Source: Orychophragmus violaceus (Eukaryota > Streptophyta > Magnoliopsida > Brassicales > Brassicaceae). From it: a stretch of DNA of 64,000 nucleotides. Numbering within the stretch: position 1 is the first letter of the stretch; the number at the start of each line of letters is the position of its first letter. This document shows positions 12,335 to 24,820 of the stretch, piece after piece. The notes beneath the pieces are model-generated. The model was not told the DNA's origin. It saw only the letters and a program-made list of their open reading frames with translations, and searched no databases. The stretch lies in NCBI GenBank assembly GCA_030180135.1, contig CM058234.1:4464001-4528000 (forward strand), written 5' to 3'. The position numbers and the translations under genes were made by a program.

Positions 12335-12472
12335 AACTTCACGTACGTTGGTAATAAACCTATTTACCTAATAACTGTCAACTCGTTTTGGTATATCATA
12401 AATTAAGTTACCATGATATTTTTTTCGTCTCCATAAATGTTGTGCCGATTTCATTAATTCTCGATCGTGATA

Positions 12473-12724
12473 CTCCCTCCGTTTCACAAAGAATGTCATT
12501 CTACACTTGTTTTTTTGTTTCACAAAAAGTGTCACTTTATATTTCCAATATCATTTTTTACATTGATTTCTTATTTTACCCTTCACCCAAAGGTCATTTT
12601 ATTTAAATCTAAGTCATTTTAGTTCAATTAATGATGTAATAAATAAGGGTATTTTGTATAACTACTAATTTTCTTAATATGTGTGAAATGTGTCAAAGTG
12701 ACACTCTTTGTGAAACAGAAGGAG
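12473..12724. mobile_element. Stowaway-type MITE (252 bp)
   Basis: The ends are CTCCCTCCGTTTCACAAAG on the left and, inverted, CTTTGTGAAACAGAAGGAG on the right, forming long terminal inverted repeats. The element is flanked by the dinucleotide TA on both sides (12471-12472 and 12725-12726). CTCCCTCCGT termini with TA target duplication are the mark of Stowaway MITEs, moved by Tc1/mariner transposases. It carries no gene. Confidence 0.92.
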
Positions 12725-14155
12725 TATTTTATTGTTTCTCGAAATAGTAGTTTGATTGAGAGTAAAGATCGATGTTGGATCCGAAGAAAACTGAATGGAT
12801 CATATGATCTGAACTGAAAAAATTAATTGGAAGACTAAAAGCATTATCAAATGTTGGCAAAAAAAAGACTAAAAGCATTTTAGTGGGAATTATTCATAAG
12901 AATCTTTCATCTACAAATAAATAATAAAATAATGAAATTATAATTTTATCATAAGAGTTTCTCAAAAATGTTGAAAGAGTTTTTTTCCTAAATGTCTCTC
13001 AAAAGATTGAAAGAGTCTATCATACGACTAAATTCTTAAATATGAAAAGTAAGTATTGTACAAAATGATATATATGTCCTAGTTAGATATTCGGTTACTT
13101 TTCCTTTTTAAGTAAAAAACTGAAAAATCTTAGTGAAATTCGTATTGAATATTCATAGTCTTATATCCCAACGTGTGGAGAAGCACTTTAGAGAAATTAA
13201 TAAGAAACCAAATTAGATAACATAGGATCCAAGATTTTGAAGGGAAGTTGTACGTGTTCGTTGAGGGAAATAAATGGAAAAGCTAATTTTTTTTTGGAAA
13301 AGCTAATTTATTTGTTATATATACATCCAAGTATTTTCTAAATTCATTGATCTTCAAAAAAGAAACCATAAATATTATTTATTGGTTAAAACTTGCAGTT
13401 ATTTATATATTTTATATTTTGCCAATACACAATGAAAAACTAAAACGATTCGATAGCTTAGTCACCAGTTCAGATCTATAAATAAGATAAAATGGCTAAA
13501 TTCGGACATTTCCTGCCAGTTTATCCACATTTGTGTTACTCATCGAAAAATATACAAAATAACAATTTTTTTTGAAAAATTGATTCTTTTGTGCTACTAA
13601 AACTCATAGTTGTAGTAACTACTATTATGAATAATAAATGATCAAATCCATTCTTATCCAATTTATTACCAAAATATTCTTAGATCAAATCTCTTTAACA
13701 ATAAAAACTAAAAACTTAACAAAACATATGTATAAATGATATAGTTTAAATAAATAAAAATCTTAGAGAATTAAAAAAATGTGTTAACATCAAACTTCAA
13801 ATGTAGCAGTGTAGCACTTTTTTTTTTAAACACCATACTTTCGTTATCCTGACGATTTATATGTGATGTTTACAAAGAACAGAATAAATAATTAATAAAA
13901 TTGAAAAAAGCGAAACATGATATTTCTATATGGTAAGCTAAGCCTTACTACCTAATATATATGTTCATCACTCTTATAAACCTTTTTAAATAACAGTGAA
14001 AAGTTATATATACAAACAAAAGGTAAAAAAAGAAAGAATATTACCATAAAAACTTGGAACACAGCCAGTTTATATAAACGTTGTCTTTAAACAGTCAGCC
14101 TCACAACTTATTAACTCAATATTCACGCATCATTCATATCTCTGTCTCTCTCTCT
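12725..14155. promoter_or_regulatory. Upstream region of GIS
   Basis: AT-rich DNA without a gene. A TATA box (TTTATATAAACG) sits at about 14,069-14,080, some 80 bp before the GIS ATG, and the presumed leader ends in a CT-rich stretch (TCTGTCTCTCTCTCT) just before it. Short A/T runs fill the rest. No other site can be named with confidence. Confidence 0.45.
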
Positions 14156-14941
14156 ATGGACGAAACAAATGGAGAAAGAGAAACTCAAGATTTCATGAAC
14201 GTTGAATCTTTCTCTCAGATTCCATTCTTCCGTCGTCCTCCCTCCATAGACAAGAACCCTAAACCCATTCGTCTCTTCGGAAAAGAGTTCACCGGCGGAG
14301 ATTACTCCGGCACCACCGGTCAAGAAGACTACTTCCATCCATCCGAGACCAAAAACAAAGAAGATGAACAAGAATATAAAGAAGACGACCAAACCGGAGA
14401 TAACGGTAAGGACAATAGCATCATCAGCAACAACAGGAGATTCGAGTGTCACTATTGTTTTAGAAACTTCCCTACTTCACAAGCCCTAGGTGGACACCAA
14501 AACGCTCACAAACGCGAACGTCAGCTCGCCAAACGCGGTTCTTCCTCTTACTTTCATCATCCTGACGCTAACCTCTACGGTTACCGTCATCATTACCCGT
14601 CGTGGAACAGCGGGTCGTCTTTACAGGCCGCTAGGTTCTATGGAGGACACACTTCAGGTACATCCTCCTCGTATTACACAAGACCGATCAATGGGAGTCC
14701 ATTAGGACAATGGCGTGTACCGCCTTCCTCTTCCAGCGTTCATCAAGGCGTTTATAACTCAAACGCAGCGTTTGCTAGTCATGGCTCTTCTAATAACTCA
14801 AGTTTACCGTTCTTGGCCGGTTCTCAGCCACATCCTCCGTTACAGGTGGGTGGCTCCGCAGCTCAGAACCGCATGTCCTCATACCGGTACGGTTTGAGCC
14901 CCAATGTCCAAGATCATGTGAGTCTCGATCTTCATCTTTAA
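14156..14941 (+). CDS. GIS: C2H2 zinc-finger transcription factor, GIS (GIS/ZFP8 clade)
   Basis: An intronless 261-aa protein from the ATG at 14156 (MDETNGERETQDFMNVES); the longer upstream frame lacks an ATG. It has one C2H2 zinc finger at residues about 96-118 (Cys98, Cys101, His114, His118) with the plant-specific QALGGH helix that contacts DNA, followed by basic KRER. The C-terminus ends in an EAR-like repression motif (SLDLHL). N-terminal FMNVESFSQ and PIRLFGKEF are conserved in the GIS/ZFP8 group. In Arabidopsis these factors act in gibberellin and cytokinin signalling upstream of GL1/GL3 to promote trichomes on inflorescence organs. GIS is preferred because MTP8 and the At3g58050-like gene lie next along the window, as recalled beside At3g58070. 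Parts of the C-terminus look ZFP8-like, so ZFP8 is the main alternative. Confidence 0.82.
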   Translation: MDETNGERETQDFMNVESFSQIPFFRRPPSIDKNPKPIRLFGKEFTGGDYSGTTGQEDYFHPSETKNKEDEQEYKEDDQTGDNGKDNSIISNNRRFECHYCFRNFPTSQALGGHQNAHKRERQLAKRGSSSYFHHPDANLYGYRHHYPSWNSGSSLQAARFYGGHTSGTSSSYYTRPINGSPLGQWRVPPSSSSVHQGVYNSNAAFASHGSSNNSSLPFLAGSQPHPPLQVGGSAAQNRMSSYRYGLSPNVQDHVSLDLHL

Positions 14942-17900
14942 CGTTACGAAAAAACCCTATAATTTCGATTGTACACATCTTTTAACTAGTTCCTTTAGTA
15001 AGATTTAAGATTATATATTATGTAACTTAGGAAAGAAAAATGCGTAATAGATTTCGTTAAGAGTTGTTCTGGTGTTAATTGATCATATATAATAAAAAAC
15101 TCAATTATATGTTTTTTTCAAACGTGCGTAAATGAAAAAAAAATGAAATTATAGTTTCAGCTTAGAACATTATTGTTTTTTTTTTGAACATAGCTTAGAA
15201 CATTATTGTTTTGGGTAAAATTCAGAGAAATGGCCAGTCATAGACTCATAGTAATGAATATTCAATTAATGTCACTCAGCGACTCAAATATAATTTTCAA
15301 CAATAGGATCATATAATATCTTCACTATACAAAACTGAATATGTTCATAGAAAAACACCACTTGGATACAAAGTTCTTATATATGAACAATGGGACTCAT
15401 CTCCATGTCCTGGTAACAAATAAAACTTAAGCAATAATAATAAAACTCAAGATCATAGAGAACATGTTGACCAAAAAAAAAAAGATCATAGAGAACACCA
15501 CTTTAATACAAAGTTCTTATGAACAATGGGACTCATCTCCATGTCCTGGTAGCAAATTAAAATCAAGATTTTAACCAACAATAATAAAACTCAAGATGAT
15601 ATGGTGCTTGTGGGTAAGTGAAGACAATGGACAAGACAAAAGGGTAGAGAGATCGAGACAAAGAGAGTGAAGTGGTCCATCAATGAACACAAATGTAGAG
15701 TTTGTGATAGATCTTTCTCATCTGTCCTTGATGTTACTATTCTCTCAACTTTGCAATTTCGAGTAAAAAACATAAACAAGAAGTAAATTTCCTCAAGCTT
15801 TCTACTTTTGTGTTTTTCTATTTTCTTTTCTTATTGCCAAACCAAAGGAATCAAAAGCCTCACTCTCTCTATAGATTGCTATTAATGAACTCGAGAATGG
15901 TGTGATTCACATACCCTAGACTCCACTTAACAGATGCCAACCCTAATGAGTATGACAGGTCCGTCTTGTTGCATACAAAAAGACATAATTTCATTGAAGC
16001 CATATCTATATATTCCCTACAAGATATCAGAAAATGGCAATGACCCGAAAAAGGTTTATGCGACAAAAACATGGGGGAAAAAAATCGTTGTACCTAATTA
16101 ACCATGTAACGTTGTTATGTTCAACTATCAAATCAAAACATTAATATATATGAATAGGCCAAAGATCCAGAAAGAGTATACGAGTTTCCACATTTGGCAA
16201 GACTTTAATCACATAAGATGAGAAGCATTGATTCACACCCTCCACCAGTATAATACAATATGCAACAACTCGTGATGGTTACATTATATGCTTTCATTTT
16301 TAGAAGTGAGCTAATATGATTCAATCAAGTCTCCTATGAAAGGAAATGGAAATGGAAATGCTAATACAACATCAGAAAACTTCTTCCTTGTACATTTTCT
16401 CTAACCAAATATGTCTTTAAACATTGTAGCATGATGGCTAAGATCTAACTAACATTGGTAATATCGGTGACACCAACCTTAAGCAATAGATAAAGGTTGC
16501 GAGGCTTCAGAAAGCGACATTGCAATATTCTTGCCCTGAAGACTTTAGTCCAGATGCTGTAACCTCAGCCTGTAGATCAAAAGGGAAGTGATAAGGTTCT
16601 TCAGAAATTTTTTATGGACAGGTTTGAACATAACTTTTGCAATAAGGATATTTCAATTGTCACCAAGAGTAGTAACAGAACAAAAGACACAAAGAGAGTA
16701 AAAGACGTATCTGCCCTCCTGGAACAGTTCCTCAGATACAAACAGTACTAGTTGAGATTTACTATCATATAATAGGAAGTTTAAGGAAACTATCTACTAG
16801 GAGAATGCTGTCAAAAGAGTTAACATCAGTTGCAGCTACAAGTAGCCCCACCAGTTACTGCAATTGAGTAGGAACCATGTGATGAGTGTACAAGGTCACA
16901 AGTAAAGACATTGTATAAATCTTATAGGACCACTTTGGTACTCAGTTGTTTTTATTAAGATGTGCAAAGAACTTGGTAGAATCTAAGGAACAGTGGCCCA
17001 TACCCCTAGGAGTAAAAAAAGATGCAAAACTGAGGATGATAGCTCGAAGAGTACACATCTCAGAGCACTAACTGACGGTTTGGGTAAAGTTAAAGGTTAA
17101 AAAGCAAAGACCATGTGGTTGTAGATAATTGAGATGACTGTTTCACTCTGATTCCTAAATTTCAACATCTCTGTGCTCTTCTTCTGGTGATGTTGCATCA
17201 CTCGTAGGAAAGTAATATCATCAGACTGTAGGATGAAAATATGTTGAGAGTAAAACCTTATAGGAAAAACGCGATTTTGCAGAATACTTAGAGAGAAAAC
17301 GATATTGAGGCAAATACATTTTGCTTAAAGATTTCTATATTTTTTCTGTGAGTATTAATATTTACAAACCATTAGACTCCTTTATATATTATATCAAACC
17401 TGATACAATAAGAAAATAGAATCCTAACGAGATCTTTTCATTTTATCGATAAAAAAAAAAACCTAACCCGCCTTAGTATACTGTCCCTTGACAGGCAGCC
17501 AAGCTCAAGATAAGACCCTATTGTCAATACTTTAAGATTTAATTCACCTTGGAACAACAAAATAGCAAGTAGAAACCGTGATAGACAAAGTTGAATCCAT
17601 AGGTAAAGGTAGCTACCAAGGCTCATGTAGTTCCATGAGTACTTTTGACTTGGGACTAGGAAAATACTGTAATGAATGAAAAAATTGCAGCACTAAGCCG
17701 TGGACAGGGTAGAGAAACAGTATTGAGTTAACATATTTTTATGGATCTGGTTCTCAATAATACAGTTTGCACGATAACAAATAGAAGAAGAGATTTAAAG
17801 ATGTTGAAATCTTTGCAAGCTGGATATCAATATCCACAATGATGCTGCAAGTACATTAACTACATGTCTTTACTTTAAACTTTCTGAGTTCTTGCACAAG

Positions 17901-18894
17901 GTGTGTGCCTCTTTGACATGACTAAACAACAGAGTCAGTCCATTATTGTGAAGCACTTGAAGAGAGCATTAATATGAAGTGATTGTTAGTTGTGTAAGCT
18001 TTTGAAAGTGCCTAACCGACAAATGTCAATATTCAGAGAAAGTTACATAACTCAGGTGCTTTCTTAAAGTCACTGATGATCTACAGAAAACTAAAAAAAC
18101 ACATGTAATTTCAAACCACAATTAACAAATGGAAGATATTGCATTCTGTCTTGAAAGTTACATAAGATTACTGAACATGGTAGGGAATGTGATATTATTG
18201 TGAGTAATTTCAACTATCACTTTAATGTAACAGGTGTAGTTCAGCAGTGTATAGCAGACCATGATTTGTACTAAGAGTAAGACTGTGAAATAAGGACACT
18301 AGGTGCTCATCAATTTTACAGTTAAAAAATGAACATAAGCTGAGGCCTTATTATATAACCAGAACATGACAGGTAATCATAAATCTGAAGCTTCCGGACG
18401 TTTTGTAATTATCTAAGAATGATTATATCAAACTTAAATGGTTCTTACACTAGAAAACGTGGATTAGGCTAAGAAATATCTATCTTTACCTCAGAACATT
18501 TCCCCTTGCACCTGAGTATCAAAAGGAACCTATAAGCAAAAGAAAGAGAAGAGAAACAAAGAAACTCAATACAAGATTCCTGACAAACATAAACCATAGC
18601 AGAATCTCAAATCACTATGCATGGATAAATCTTCTAAATAACATTAACATTGTTATTTCCCATACAATGTGAAACAAAAAGATGATATACAATTGTGGTT
18701 TCGTAACAATGGTGGGATGAGAGAATAGAATCCAAAAGTTAATTGGGGTGGTATATTAAATTGCAATCAAGTTTAAGTGAAACAAAAGTTATAAACCCTG
18801 TCTCTTGACCTTACAGTTGCACAGAAAAATATTGGTAGTTTGCATCATCTACAACCACTACAAGAACTACTTTTAATTACTATGACACAAAACA
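14942..18894. other. Long intergenic stretch with a local duplication and possible degenerate exons
   Basis: There is no clear protein gene. A segment of about 110 bp is repeated at 15354-15462 and 15494-15598, sharing GAACAATGGGACTCATCTCC and CATGTCCTGG. The remainder is less AT-rich than other spacers and contains splice-like signals on the minus strand (separate entry). It could hold a noncoding transcript or an old gene remnant; the sequence does not decide. Confidence 0.35.
16507..18529 (-). pseudogene. Possible two-exon remnant of an unknown gene
   Basis: Two short minus-strand blocks look like exons. Block 1 (18490-18529) follows a CTTATAG acceptor and ends GAG before GTAAAG; only one of its three frames is open (FLLILRCKGKCSE). 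Block 2 (16507-16569) follows CTACAG and reads AEVTASGLKSSGQEYCNVAF then TGA. The phases fit (both phase 0), but the gap is nearly 2 kb and no upstream exon with an ATG was found. I do not recognise the peptide. It could be chance, a noncoding RNA gene, or the 3' end of a decayed gene. Confidence 0.2.
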
Positions 18895-20252
18895 TCAATA
18901 CTATTAAAAAATTAGAGTAGTTAGGAGAATAACATTTAGTTCATGTGTTATTTACAAGTTATACCATTGTAAAAATGCTCGGATTATGGGTCATACTCAT
19001 ACCCAACAAAGCACACGCGGGTCATTTTTCTTTTAGTCAACCTTATATTTTTCCATTATAATCCTAACCGTCGATTTAATCTGAATACTATTCGAGCATA
19101 AAATCTTATGGGTTTGGGCCTTAAAGTTTGTTAGATTTTTAAACGTATGACGTATGAACAATATACAATATCTAGATGAGTGCAAGTACCAGCATGGAAA
19201 TCACCAGTTTAGCAATATCCATATTACAATGGTCCTCTTATCTGTACATTCGTGTATTCACCATCAACAATTTTTATATTTTAGTTTTTACCTGCACAAC
19301 TTGATATTAAGGTCTTCATGTTTTAGTTCTTCATTAGAACCCATATTGCAATCAAAACTGCAAAATGCGTAAGGATTGATTTAGAGAACATTATGTCAAT
19401 CCTGTTAAACGTAGCTGAATTGATCTATTCTATATTGTCAAAGTAAATATCATATTATATACCATTTTATGAACTATTTATCTAACAATTAAGTTCAAAA
19501 CTATACCATTTTCAATATGTAAAACAATCATAACAGACTAAAAGATATCAAATTTCAAACAAGTATATATTCAACACAATAAGATTTACAATTCGCTATC
19601 TTAAATATCCCAATATATAGAAGCAAATATAATACAAAAACTATTTATCTAACAACTAAGTTCAGAACTAGAAATTTTAGGAAACTGTAAATGGCAAAAT
19701 CTAGACAATCATAACAAATTAACAATATTGCCATTCAACAAGATACATCGACTAAAAAATATTATGATATTTCAAATTATTTATTTTGATCTAAATTCTA
19801 TATTTTACCTTCTCGGATCCATTAACAACTAAATATGCACCTAAATTTGAAAAAAACTTAATATCATAGCAATATCATACCAATATCGGTTACATTAACC
19901 AATAATTTAGAAACTAGAATATCCTATTACCATTTTAAACAAATATACAAACCGATTTCTATAATATATATTCTACAGATTTTTACCTTCTTAAATATTG
20001 ATTTGAAAAAGATATTCTGTAAATTTTACCTTATTATATTACGGCCTTATACACGTTTTTCAAACTGAACAGAGATTAGAAACCCAAAAAAATCCTTTAC
20101 TTTAAGTATATTCACATTTCTCCTAATCATCAAAACATTCAATTGTTAAACCACTACTTTGATTAGTTTACAAATATAAATTATATAATTTAAAAAAAAA
20201 TATTGACAAAAAACAATATACCCGCGTTTTCATAGCACGGGTCAGAATCTAG
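18895..20252 (+). mobile_element. Non-autonomous Helitron (1,358 bp)
   Basis: It starts TCAATACTATTAAAAAATT, the usual plant Helitron 5' end beginning with TC, and ends with an imperfect hairpin (CCCGCG...GCACGGG) followed by CAGAATCTAG, matching the CTRR 3' end. The host base before it is A and after it T, the standard Helitron insertion between A and T without target duplication. No helicase or Rep gene is inside, only AT-rich DNA. Its 5' end is the same as that of the Helitron at 37916-39250, so the two belong to one family. Confidence 0.88.
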
Positions 20253-20744
20253 TATAAACCTTAAAAGTTGTAATTATTTGTAATCATTCGGAGAGAATTT
20301 TACAGTGAAAACTTAAAAGAACTGGTAAATTCCCATGTAAGCCCATAGAAGCCCAATTTTATTGTCCATGTTTCCAATTTGGACCGACCTAACTCTTGAA
20401 TTAGTTTTAGATCACATTAATCTAATTATATTTTTCATCTAGTTTTATCTAGGTAAATTTTTTTTATTATTATTATTATTTTAAATTAATTTGAAGCTAA
20501 TTTACTTTCACGAGTAAAGCATTTATTTTGTGAGGAACAGTTGCATGTTAAAATTATTTCAGAATCTACATACTACTTTTTCGGTGACCTATTTTTGTAC
20601 ATTAGTTTATCGAATTTGATAGGAAACCTTGACCAATAAAACAAATCTACAAATTGTAAAAAAAAAAAAAAAAAAAAAAACAAATTACGCTGACTTTTTA
20701 GATCATATTACTCATATTAATCTATACATATCATTTACGCATAT
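20253..20744. repeat. Spacer with a segment repeated beyond the transposon nest
   Basis: No gene. The sequence at about 20601-20740 (GAATTTGATAGGAAACC, GACCAATAAA, CATATCATTTA) is similar to 31269-31370 on the other side of the nested elements, so the same spacer flanks the nest in direct orientation. A pure A run lies near 20,659-20,680. Confidence 0.5.
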
Positions 20745-20864
20745 AAATAAGAAACTGAGGCTAATAGCTTGAAGAAAAATTATTTTATTGATATTTCTAT
20801 TTGAGGATTACATGATTACATCATCGTTTATTTATAGCTCACATAGTAGGGTTTATGATACTGC

Positions 20865-21595
<731 letters not shown>

Positions 21596-21597
<2 letters not shown>

Positions 21598-23020
21598 GCT
21601 GGACCAAGAGATCAGGTTTGAGCCAAGAGTGGAGAATCCCTATAATCACTTGTACTACTTTGAGAGGTTGTGCAACACATTTAAGATTGAATATGTGGAT
21701 GATGATAGTGTCAAGCTCCTTTTGTTCTCATTCTCACTTGGAGATAAAGCTAGCCAATGGGAGAGATCATTGCCATCTCACTTGGTGAATTCTTGGGATG
21801 ATTGCAAGAGGATATTCCTCTTCAAGTACTACCCTCCAAAAAGAACATCCCAAGCTAGAAAAGACATCTTGAGCTTCAAACAAGACTACCATAAAACTTT
21901 TCATGAAGCATAGGAGAGACTCAAGGGTTATACTCATGATTGTCCCCACCATGGGTTCAACAAAGAATTTATCCTTAGCACCTTCTATCATGGATTGATT
22001 AAAGAGAATCAATGGACTTTAGATGCAGCTAGCAAAGGAAGGTTTGTGAACCTCACAATTGATCAAGGGGGGCTACTTGTTGAGAATCTAGCCCAAAGTG
22101 AGGAGAATTATGGTGGTGGGTTTGAGAAATCTCCAATGGACAATAGAGACATTGAGGATAAAGTGAGCAAGGAGTTGGAAGCTCTTAATGATCATTTATA
22201 TGAAGTCTTACAAGCTACCCAAGAGTCATCTACCATTGTAAGGGATGAGAGTAAAGGCTACGACATCCGCCAACAAAGCTTTGAACCAACAATTCATGGT
22301 GTCACAACTACAAGTCACAATTTGGACATGGAAAGGATGCTCCAAAAACTATTAGAGGGACAAGCTTGTGAGGTCATTGAGATTAACAAACAATTTGATA
22401 ACATTCACACTAAGGTGATATCTTCTCAACATGATCTCTACACAAGACTTGAAAACTTATCTTCTAGGCTCAACAACTTGGAGAATAAAGTTTCTCTAGA
22501 GAGTGATCTCATTAGAACACCCATGGATGAAATAGTTGGTGAGGATGAATCAAGTCTCAAGGAGTATTGTAGTGCAATATTTTCAAGAGAGGTCAACTTG
22601 CTTGATGAGAATGATGAAGATCATGCTAAGGAAGTGAAGTATGTGGGAAATTGTGAGATAGTGGATAAGTCTTCACCCCCAAAAGCTTGTGAAAGAAATA
22701 AGAAGTCTCATAAGGAGGAAGCTTTGGGTTTTAGTAATGTTGAAGAACCTTTAGCTTTGGATGGAGTTTCCTTAGAAGCTCTTTTCTCTACCCCAATGGA
22801 GCAAGTGAGTAGGAGTATCAAGGGAGACAAGAAGGGTAGAGGCACTAAGGCCAACGAACCACGCAAGTATGGTGAGGCTCATACCATGACTTTCACACTT
22901 TGGAAATATGAGGATGGTGTGATTGAGTATAAAGTCAAATGCAAAGGAATATTCACGCCTTTCTCAAGTGCCAAGACAATACTAAGCCATGAACTTCAAA
23001 TAAACCCAATCAAGCTTTAA
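21596..23020 (+). pseudogene. Gypsy gag-like protein with one nonsense codon
   Basis: The frame is open from the junction at 21596 to 23020 except for a TAG at 21911-21913 where related gag proteins have Trp (EA-stop-ERLKGYTHDCPHHGF). The retrotransposon gag domain is clear: FERLCNTF, FSFSLGDKASQWERSLP, SWDDCKRIFLFKYYPP, then CPHHGFNKEFILSTFYHGL. After it comes a coiled-coil-like acidic region and a C-terminal block (MTFTLWKYEDGVIEYKVKCKG). No zinc knuckle is seen. Gag would form the virus-like particle. The N-terminus is missing at the fusion with the copia fragment. Confidence 0.75.
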
Positions 23021-24079
23021 GAGTATCTCAACAAGGTCTTGACTATCACTCAAAAGGTCAAGACTCATCCACCTCCTCACTAAAAGAAAAGGTAGTCAAG
23101 CTTAGTGACTTTAAACAAGCTCACATAGGAGGAAGTCCCATGTCTATCTCTTGTAAATATTGTTGTAAGTTTTAAGTTTCCTAGTCAATGTTGATTTCTC
23201 TATTAGGTCTCTACAGGTATTAGGCCATATGGTCAAGGCATTGGGAGAAAGAAAGAAAGAGGGAAGGTCATGGCAAAATCAACGAAGGATTGAGATTTCA
23301 TCCAAGTTTGGGGGAATTCTCTAGCCTCCGACTCCCATTACTCCATCTCATTCCATTCCATCTAAACCTCCAAGTAACTCACTCCAATATATTTTTCACC
23401 TCTTTGTTTCATTTTGCATTTTTACTTTTCTTTTTGGTCTCTTTCTCTTGCTTTTATCACACAAGGGACTGTGTGATTTAAGTTTGGGGGAGGAGACTAG
23501 TTGCTAATGTTGTGTTTTGTGTTCTTATCTTCTTTTATTGTATATTGAGTCTTATTCATACATCTAAGGCATAGAAAACCATGAAAATTTGAAAATTTTC
23601 AAAAACATTTCACAAAAGAAACCATATAGTTGCATTGACATGCTTAGGATTGAGTCTAGAAGTCATTTAGGATTGCATTCATTAGTGTTTGAGAGTTAAA
23701 GCTTATGTTCCTTATACGGAAAAAAATTGTTTGAGCATGTGGTTATTGAATGCATCTTGTGAACTCGAAATTAAGGAAGAACCCTTCTTGGATCCCATGC
23801 ATCATTGTTCACTTCTTGATTGAAACATGTTGTGATTTGAATCATTCCCTATCTATTAGGACTATTAATATTGACTTGAATTATCATGTTGTGCAATGAA
23901 AGGTGAACTCATGGATACTTGATACATACTTGGACTATCTTCTCCTTTTCTACCACTCTTTTGTTAGTCCAAGTAGATTTTCCCACCTTGAACCAAGCTT
24001 TTCTTCAAGCATAAACACTCTAGTGATAGATGAGAGGCCTTTCTTGAATCAACTAGGCAAAAAGTATTGAGTTTGGAAC
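23021..24079. other. Noncoding interior of the gypsy remnant
   Basis: No gene. The stretch has two purine-rich AAGTTTGGGGGA sites and T-rich sequence that resemble the region downstream of pol in Athila-type elements. The gypsy interior continues after the solo LTR to 25701 with GAAAAGAAAAAG-rich sequence. Confidence 0.5.
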
Positions 24080-24815
24080 TGTTGGGATTATGTCCTGAAA
24101 TCACATTGTACTCACTCTAGAGATAATTGTATTGTCGAGATCGGACAATTCATGTGATACTAGGTAGTCATAATGTTTTGCTAGAAACCGCTTATGACAA
24201 ATGAGTTGTAACTCATTTCTGGTATCGTGTGAACCTACAGGGTCACACACCTAAGCAAGTTGGATATACTTCGTATGGGATTGATCATTGGCATATGGTC
24301 TGGTCGATGTGTATTGGATACACATCGAATATAAGTTTCAAAGAGGTGTATCGATCGACACCATTGGGTGCATCGGTCGATATAGGACGTGTGTCGATCG
24401 ACACCACTAAGTGTGTCGGTCGACACAAGGGCGAAACCGAAACTGAAGTTTCGGTTCACCTCGAGGTCAATATATAAACATGTTTATAGACTCGACGTGA
24501 TTCAGACGAGTGCGCCGCCCGAGACAGTGTTTTCTCAGAGAGAAAACACAGAAACCTCATAGAAACTGAGTTCCCAGGAGATCCGAGCACCATTACTAGC
24601 ATCCCGGCAGATTCCAGCTTGTGTGCGTGTGGACTATCAGTAGAGGCGCAACATCTGAGGCGCTGGAGATCTTGTTTATCTGACCCTATTCCGCTGTCAG
24701 TCTCCAGGTAAACACGAGATCTGATCCATGATTCAATTAACTAGACCCTAGATCCTAGGCTATCTGGAACTCGAGAGGATTCTGAATCCGGTAGAATTTG
24801 CTCGAAGTTCCATCA
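24080..24815 (+). mobile_element. Solo copia LTR (736 bp)
   Basis: It starts TGTTGGGATTATGTCC and ends GTTCCATCA, flanked on both sides by GGAAC (24075-24079 and 24816-24820), a perfect 5-bp target duplication. Its start and interior (GTCACACACCTAAG, TGTGTCGATCGACAC, TGTGTCGGTCGACAC) match the LTR of the complete copia element at 54898-62716 read on the opposite strand, so it is a relative. A lone LTR with intact target duplication is the product of recombination between the two LTRs of a former full element. Confidence 0.88.
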
Positions 24816-24820
24816 GGAAC

